Positions 59,859-64,000 of a stretch of 64,000 nt of DNA are shown here, in pieces. The stretch is from contig LR632930.1 of the NCBI GenBank assembly GCA_902167325.1, positions 6,014,001 through 6,078,000 of the forward strand. Reading direction: 5' to 3'. The position numbers were made by a program, and so were the translations under genes. This DNA comes from Chitinophaga pinensis. Lineage in GTDB: Bacteria; Bacteroidota; Bacteroidia; Chitinophagales; Chitinophagaceae. Every line of letters begins with the position of its first letter. Within the stretch, counting starts at the first letter, position 1. The notes beneath the pieces are model-generated. The model did no database searches. It saw nothing but the letters and a program-made list of their open reading frames with translations, and was not told the DNA's origin.

Positions 59859-61349
59859 ATGAAGAAAATCGTTGTTGCCAACCGGGGCGAAATCGCTCTG
59901 AGGGTAATGCGCTCAGCCCGGGAAATGGGAATCGCCACTGTAGCAGTTTATTCAGAAGCCGACCGTACCATGCCGTTTGTGCAGTATGCCGACGAAGCAG
60001 TTTGTATCGGTCCCGCCCCTTCCGCTCAAAGTTATCTGCTGGGCGATAAGATCATTGCAGTTGCGAAATCCACCGGTGCCGATGCCATCCATCCCGGCTA
60101 CGGCTTCCTCAGTGAAAACGCGCGCTTCGCGCAGGCGGTGGAAGATGCGGGGCTGCTCTTCATAGGACCCTCTGCTTCCAGCATCGAAACAATGGGCAGC
60201 AAACTGGCCGCTAAACAGGCCGCACAAAAGTTCGGCGTACCAATGGTGCCCGGTACAGAAACTCCCCTTAAAAGTCTTGAAGAAGCGAAAGAAGTGGTGA
60301 AGAAAACCGGCTTCCCCATCCTCATCAAAGCATCTGCAGGCGGCGGCGGCAAAGGCATGCGTGTGGTAGAAAAAGAAAGCGAACTGGAAGAACAGATACG
60401 CCTTGCCAAAAGTGAAGCCCTCAGCGCTTTCGGAGATGATGCCGTTTTCATAGAAAAATACGTGGGCTCTCCCCGGCATATTGAAATACAGGTGCTGGGC
60501 GACCGCCATGGCAACGTAGTATACCTCTTCGAAAGGGAATGCTCCATCCAGCGCCGTCACCAGAAACTCATCGAAGAGGCTCCCTCTTCCTGCCTCACAC
60601 CGGCTATCCGCCAGGCCATGGGCCAGTGCGCGGTAGATGTGGCACGTGCCTGCAACTACCATGGAGCCGGTACTGTGGAGTTCCTCGTTGATGATAAACT
60701 CAATTTCTATTTCCTTGAAATGAATACCCGCCTGCAGGTAGAGCACCCTGTTACGGAAATGATCACGGGGCTTGATCTGGTGAAGGAACAGATCCGTGTG
60801 GCCCGGGGCGAAAAACTCTCTTTCGGGCAAAACGACCTGCAAATCAATGGCCACGCCATCGAGCTGAGACTTTGTGCGGAAGATCCGGCCAACAACTTCC
60901 TCCCCGATACGGGCCGGCTGGAAACGTATATTCGTCCGCAAGGCCCCGGTGTGCGGGTAGATGACGGGTACGAAGCAGGGATGGATATCCCCATTTTCTA
61001 CGATCCCATGATCTCGAAGCTGATTGCATGGGGGGCCGACCGTGAAGAGGCCCGGCACCGGCTCATCCGCGCCATCGACGAATACAGGGTAACCGGTATT
61101 AAGACAACACTCCCCTTTGGTAAGTGGGCACTGCAACAGCCGGCGTTCATAGACGGTAATTTCGATACGAATTTCATTGGCAGGTATTTTACACCCCAGG
61201 CACTTGAAGCGCCTGAGGATGATGCAGCCCGTGCAGCCGCCATTCTTGCTGCCATATTATGGGAAAAGCCCGCAGCTGCTGCAGCGCCACAGGAAACCAT
61301 TACAGCGAAACCACCTTCCCGCTGGAAACAACGCAAACTGATGCGGTAA
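59859..61349 (+). CDS. accC: Biotin carboxylase subunit (acyl-CoA carboxylase)
   Basis: 496 residues. Order: KKIVVANRGEIALRVMRSA, HPGYGFLSEN, the ATP-grasp loop ASAGGGGKGMRVV and FLEMNTRLQVEHPVTEMITG, then the C-terminal domain with RAIDEYRVTGIKTTLPF. This is the catalytic carboxylation part that charges biotin with bicarbonate and ATP. The C-terminal tail after about residue 460 is Ala/Glu-rich and basic (PSRWKQRKLMR), longer than the minimal AccC. No carboxyltransferase or biotin carrier is near, so the acyl acceptor is not decided. Confidence 0.93.
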   Translation: MKKIVVANRGEIALRVMRSAREMGIATVAVYSEADRTMPFVQYADEAVCIGPAPSAQSYLLGDKIIAVAKSTGADAIHPGYGFLSENARFAQAVEDAGLLFIGPSASSIETMGSKLAAKQAAQKFGVPMVPGTETPLKSLEEAKEVVKKTGFPILIKASAGGGGKGMRVVEKESELEEQIRLAKSEALSAFGDDAVFIEKYVGSPRHIEIQVLGDRHGNVVYLFERECSIQRRHQKLIEEAPSSCLTPAIRQAMGQCAVDVARACNYHGAGTVEFLVDDKLNFYFLEMNTRLQVEHPVTEMITGLDLVKEQIRVARGEKLSFGQNDLQINGHAIELRLCAEDPANNFLPDTGRLETYIRPQGPGVRVDDGYEAGMDIPIFYDPMISKLIAWGADREEARHRLIRAIDEYRVTGIKTTLPFGKWALQQPAFIDGNFDTNFIGRYFTPQALEAPEDDAARAAAILAAILWEKPAAAAAPQETITAKPPSRWKQRKLMR

Positions 61350-61407
61350 TACCGTGTAAAAGGATGTTAAAACAAGGGAACGGCAAGGAGAATTGCCTTT
61401 TCGTTTG

Positions 61408-61415
61408 TAGCTTTG
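61408..61415 (+). promoter_or_regulatory. -7 promoter box (TAGCTTTG) of the GtrA gene
   Basis: TAGCTTTG matches TAnnTTTG and precedes the ATG at 61429, giving a leader of about 7-8 nt. Confidence 0.6.
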
Positions 61416-61428
61416 CAGCGATTTTCTA

Positions 61429-61908
61429 ATGAAGCAATTGATTCTGAATATCCTGGCCTTCTTTTACAGGCCATTCGCGAAGGTGATGCCATTCCAGACC
61501 TTCCGTTACCTGGCATGCGGAGGTGGTAACACCCTGCTGGATATTTTCCTGTTCTTTATATTCTACAATTTTGTACTGGAAAAACAGGTGGTGCACCTTC
61601 CTTTAATTTCACTCAGTCCACACATCGCAGCGGTATTCATGGCGTTTATTGTCAGCTTCCCGTCAGGATTTTTACTCAATAAATACATTGTTTTCTCGGA
61701 CTCTAACCTCAGGGGCCGTGTTCAGCTGGTCCGGTACTTCCTGCTGGTAGCGGTTTGCCTGCTGATGAATTATGTATTGATGAAGCTGTTCGTGGATTTC
61801 TGCGGCTTCTACCCCACTATCAGTAAAATCCTGACTACGGCCGTTGTCGTATGTTTCAGTTACATTACCCAGAAGAAATTTACGTTTAAAGTGAAGGTGG
61901 AGCCTTAA
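61429..61908 (+). CDS. GtrA-family membrane protein
   Basis: 159 residues with four membrane helices (about 22-40, 56-78, 97-115, 122-143). The conserved FRYLACGGGNTLLDIFLFFI start and FPSGFLLNKYIVF match GtrA/DPMS proteins, which flip lipid-linked sugars or anchor glycosyltransferases in the inner membrane. No glycosyltransferase is adjacent. It is monocistronic and ends 15 bp before the convergent thymidine kinase gene. Confidence 0.9.
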   Translation: MKQLILNILAFFYRPFAKVMPFQTFRYLACGGGNTLLDIFLFFIFYNFVLEKQVVHLPLISLSPHIAAVFMAFIVSFPSGFLLNKYIVFSDSNLRGRVQLVRYFLLVAVCLLMNYVLMKLFVDFCGFYPTISKILTTAVVVCFSYITQKKFTFKVKVEP

Positions 61909-61923
61909 CGGCAAGGCCCCTCA

Positions 61924-62499
61924 TTATGCAGCATCTCCCCTGGCGTAGCAATGCCGGCAACGGGGTTCGTAATGGTCTTTTTCACCGAGCAATACTTTCT
62001 GCGAACCTGCGGAGGTACGGTAGGAATGGGTGGCTATATTTCCGCAGCGCACACAAATGGCATGTAGTTTGGTGATATAGTCGGCTTTTGCAAGCAAGGC
62101 GGGAATGGGGCCGAAAGGCTCGCCGCGGAAGTCCATATCGAGACCGGCCACGATAACACGGATACCCTGCAGCGCCAGCTGGTCACAAACATTGGGAAGC
62201 TCCATGTCAAAAAACTGGGCTTCGTCGATACCAACCACTTCCACGCCCTGACCCAGTAAAAGTATTTGTTGTGAACTTTCAACGGGAGTGGAAAGGATGC
62301 GCGATTCATTATGAGACACAATATGTTCATGATCATACCGCACATCGATGGCTGGTTTGAAGATCTCGACAGAAAGGTTAGCGATCTTCGCACGTTTCAG
62401 CCGGCGGATGAGTTCTTCCGTTTTACCGGAGAACATGGATCCGCAGATCACTTCGATCCATCCTCTCCGGCCACCCGTAAGCGAAGGTTCAATGAACAT
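61924..62499 (-). CDS. tdk: Thymidine kinase
   Basis: 191 residues. P-loop GSMFSGKT (20-27), catalytic Glu93 in DEAQFFD and a zinc site made by C149, C152, C181 and C184 are all intact. It phosphorylates thymidine with ATP in the salvage pathway. It is monocistronic, divergent from the conserved unknown gene at 62616. Confidence 0.96.
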   Translation of the reverse strand: MFIEPSLTGGRRGWIEVICGSMFSGKTEELIRRLKRAKIANLSVEIFKPAIDVRYDHEHIVSHNESRILSTPVESSQQILLLGQGVEVVGIDEAQFFDMELPNVCDQLALQGIRVIVAGLDMDFRGEPFGPIPALLAKADYITKLHAICVRCGNIATHSYRTSAGSQKVLLGEKDHYEPRCRHCYARGDAA

Positions 62500-62615
62500 A
62501 TTATAGTATTTTGATTAACAAGTGGTTAAAAAAGTATAACTTTAGTGCAAATAAAATATTTTTTGCCGTACAACGTTATCAACATTGATTTACGGACCAA
62601 AAATTCAATTAACGC

Positions 62616-63359
62616 ATGGAAAAAATAAATGCCTTAATTGACAAACTGCAGGAGCTGAAAAATTCAACTGCGAGTTTGCAATCCATATCCTACTACACAC
62701 AGTTGCTGCAGGCGGAAATCCTCCACCAGCGTAATCTTCAGAAAAAAGCAGAGCTTTCTTCCCATGGCCATGTGGCGGTTATTATGCCGGCACACGTTCA
62801 TGTTCCTGAACCCGCTCCGCAGCCAACTCCTGTGCCTGTAGAACCTGTTGCCGCCCCGGCAGCATTTACACCTGCAGCAGCCCCCACCAACGGGCATGCC
62901 AATGGTTATGCCCCCGACCGTGTACCCGTTAAACCGGTACGCCCCTCCATACCCACAGGTGCCACCCTTTTTGATCCACCTCCCCCCCAGCCTGCTCCGG
63001 CACCCGAGCCGCAGAATACCATACGCCGTGAGCTGAACGAACTGGCTTCCAAACCAGCCGCTTCTCTCAACGATCGTTTCAGCAGCAATAAACTGGAAGT
63101 AGGGGAAAAGATCGGAAATAAAGGAGTGCCCGACCTCAAAAGCGCGATCGGCATCAACGACAAGTTTCAGTTTATGGACGCCCTTTTCCGGAATGATAAG
63201 GACATGTATGAGCGGTCGCTGAAAACCATCAACGAATGTGCCTCCCTTCAGGAAGCCGAATACTGGATTGAACGTGAACTGAAGATCAAGCTTGGGTGGG
63301 ATGAGTCAGATACCGTGGCCCAGCACTTCTACTCTCTCGTGAGGAAGCGTTTTTCCTGA
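62616..63359 (+). CDS. Conserved protein with Pro/Ala-rich linker, unknown function
   Basis: 247 residues in three parts: a short coiled-coil-like start (INALIDKLQELKNSTASLQS), a long Pro/Ala/Val-rich linker (about 55-135, for example APQPTPVPVEPVAA-type repeats) and a well-ordered C-terminal domain (SLNDRFSSNKLEVGEKIGNK, then DLKSAIGINDKFQFMDALFR, AEYWIERELKIKLGWDESDT). The C-terminal domain looks conserved in Bacteroidota, but I cannot name it. No signal or membrane segment. It overlaps the convergent waaA gene by 31 nt. Confidence 0.75.
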   Translation: MEKINALIDKLQELKNSTASLQSISYYTQLLQAEILHQRNLQKKAELSSHGHVAVIMPAHVHVPEPAPQPTPVPVEPVAAPAAFTPAAAPTNGHANGYAPDRVPVKPVRPSIPTGATLFDPPPPQPAPAPEPQNTIRRELNELASKPAASLNDRFSSNKLEVGEKIGNKGVPDLKSAIGINDKFQFMDALFRNDKDMYERSLKTINECASLQEAEYWIERELKIKLGWDESDTVAQHFYSLVRKRFS

Positions 63360-64000
63360 ATGTAACGCATGATTTTTTCTGTTGCTCCTTTGTGTTCTTC
63401 CACGAAGCGGCTGGTTATTTCTACGGTTTGCCCGTAGTAGTAGGGATCGTTGAGTGCGCCTATTGCCTTTCCCAGCTCCGCCGCATTGTTGATTACAATG
63501 GTACCCCGCAGGTGCACCAGCATCCCCGCTTCATGGAAACGGGAATATTCTGGTCCGATGATTACGGGACGGCCATAGGTAGCAGGCTCCAGCAGGTTGT
63601 GAATCCCTTCTTTTCCAAATCCCCCGCCCACGTAACAGATTCTGCCATAACGATATAGGGCGGCCAGCATGCCTACGTTATCGATTACCAGCACATCCGG
63701 CTGGCGGCCGTTTAACTCAGAGAAACGTACGGCATCAGGAAACTGGGATTGTATTTTGTCGAGATGAGCTTTGTGAATTTCATGGGGTGCCAGTACAAGT
63801 TGCCGGCCTTCTTTCCCTCCGCCGTACCACCATTCTGCCAGCACCGCTTCATCAGCTTCCCAGGTACTGCCCGCCACAAGTACTTTGGGCACGCGCAGCG
63901 CCGCTTCAATAACCGGGAGCGCAACCGGGTTCTGACGGAGCGCCCACACCCGGTCGAACCGGGTATCCCCAGCCAGTGAAACATGTTTAACACCTATATT
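63329..64000 (-). CDS. waaA: 3-deoxy-D-manno-octulosonic-acid (Kdo) transferase, 5' end outside window
   Basis: 224 codons are open up to the window edge. At 64000 the frame reads NIGVKHVSLAGDTRFDRV, the GDTRFDRV segment of WaaA/KdtA. The C-terminal domain with LVAGSTWEADEAVLAEWW, LAPHEIHKAHLDKI, ICYVGGGFGKEGIHNLLEPA and YGRPVIIGPEYSRFHEA follows. It transfers Kdo from CMP-Kdo to the lipid A precursor at the inner membrane. Missing is the N-terminal half. The 3' end overlaps the convergent gene. Confidence 0.95.
   Translation of the reverse strand, partial: NIGVKHVSLAGDTRFDRVWALRQNPVALPVIEAALRVPKVLVAGSTWEADEAVLAEWWYGGGKEGRQLVLAPHEIHKAHLDKIQSQFPDAVRFSELNGRQPDVLVIDNVGMLAALYRYGRICYVGGGFGKEGIHNLLEPATYGRPVIIGPEYSRFHEAGMLVHLRGTIVINNAAELGKAIGALNDPYYYGQTVEITSRFVEEHKGATEKIMRYIQEKRFLTRE

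Noticed and set aside
59952..61136. Long minus-strand reading frame opposite accC (394 codons)
   Set aside because: It lies entirely inside accC, has a shadow-like composition, and accC shows all family motifs in its own frame.

Overview
The window looks like chromosomal DNA of a Bacteroidota bacterium, most likely a Chitinophaga-like member of the Chitinophagaceae. The support is a SusC/SusD pair with its own ECF sigma factor and FecR anti-sigma factor, a protein ending in the gliding-motility/type IX secretion C-terminal domain, many lipoproteins with a lipobox followed by Lys/Asp, a fused alpha/beta 2-oxoacid dehydrogenase E1, and many promoters of the Bacteroidota type (TAnnTTTG at -7) with few Shine-Dalgarno sequences. 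No plasmid, phage or insertion-sequence gene is visible. One tRNA (Met, CAT) is present.

Layout. 0-1.3 kb: 3' part of a PepSY membrane protein and a small secreted protein. 1.3-2 kb: a gene-poor stretch with hairpins and an 11-bp tandem repeat. 2-6.8 kb: two TetR modules, one with an HMA-like small protein and an MFS exporter, the other with an ABC1/UbiB-like kinase, separated by a VOC-fold gene. 6.8-10 kb: a three-gene operon on the minus strand (UbiA prenyltransferase, class I isoprenoid-synthase-like protein, exported alpha/alpha-toroid-like protein with a DxDD motif). I regard this as the most interesting locus. 10-20.5 kb: mostly small conserved or unknown proteins (GNAT, IPT lipoprotein, APH(6)-like kinase, DUF4265, DUF488, DUF4272, YqgE, DUF2809, TSP3 repeats, beta-barrel, WG repeats). 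20.8 kb: tRNA-Met. 21-23.4 kb: MFS and NIPSNAP genes. 23.4-33.4 kb: a nutrient-uptake locus, reading sigma factor, FecR, SusC, SusD, TIG/NHL lipoprotein, beta-helix lipoprotein. 33.6-43.8 kb: Tat-exported phospholipase C, SDR, SWIB protein, FtsX-type permease, E1 with a divergent MarR, FAH-family hydrolase. 44-47 kb: housekeeping genes prs, rplY, pth, radC. 47-53 kb: T9SS cargo, Gfo/Idh, a tandem lipoprotein array, ispD, queA. 53-56 kb: fused double-ATPase ABC protein coupled to AMP nucleosidase, and an orphan HSDR_N nuclease-like protein. 56.2-56.4 kb: a large intergenic palindrome. 56.5-64 kb: glutamate dehydrogenase, ccmBCD, biotin carboxylase, GtrA, thymidine kinase, a conserved unknown, and the 3' part of Kdo transferase.

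How the parts work together. ECF sigma, FecR and SusC/SusD should form a trans-envelope switch that turns on outer-membrane import of one substrate, probably a glycan, with the NHL and beta-helix lipoproteins as surface accessories. The TetR gene at 1995 has a near-perfect palindrome inside its own promoter, so the exporter operon is probably self-repressed. The MarR gene at 42650 faces the E1 gene across a perfect 20-bp palindrome that covers the E1 start codon. Several genes begin 4-5 nt after a -7 box, which suggests leaderless mRNAs. All functional calls come from reading the sequence; no database search was run.
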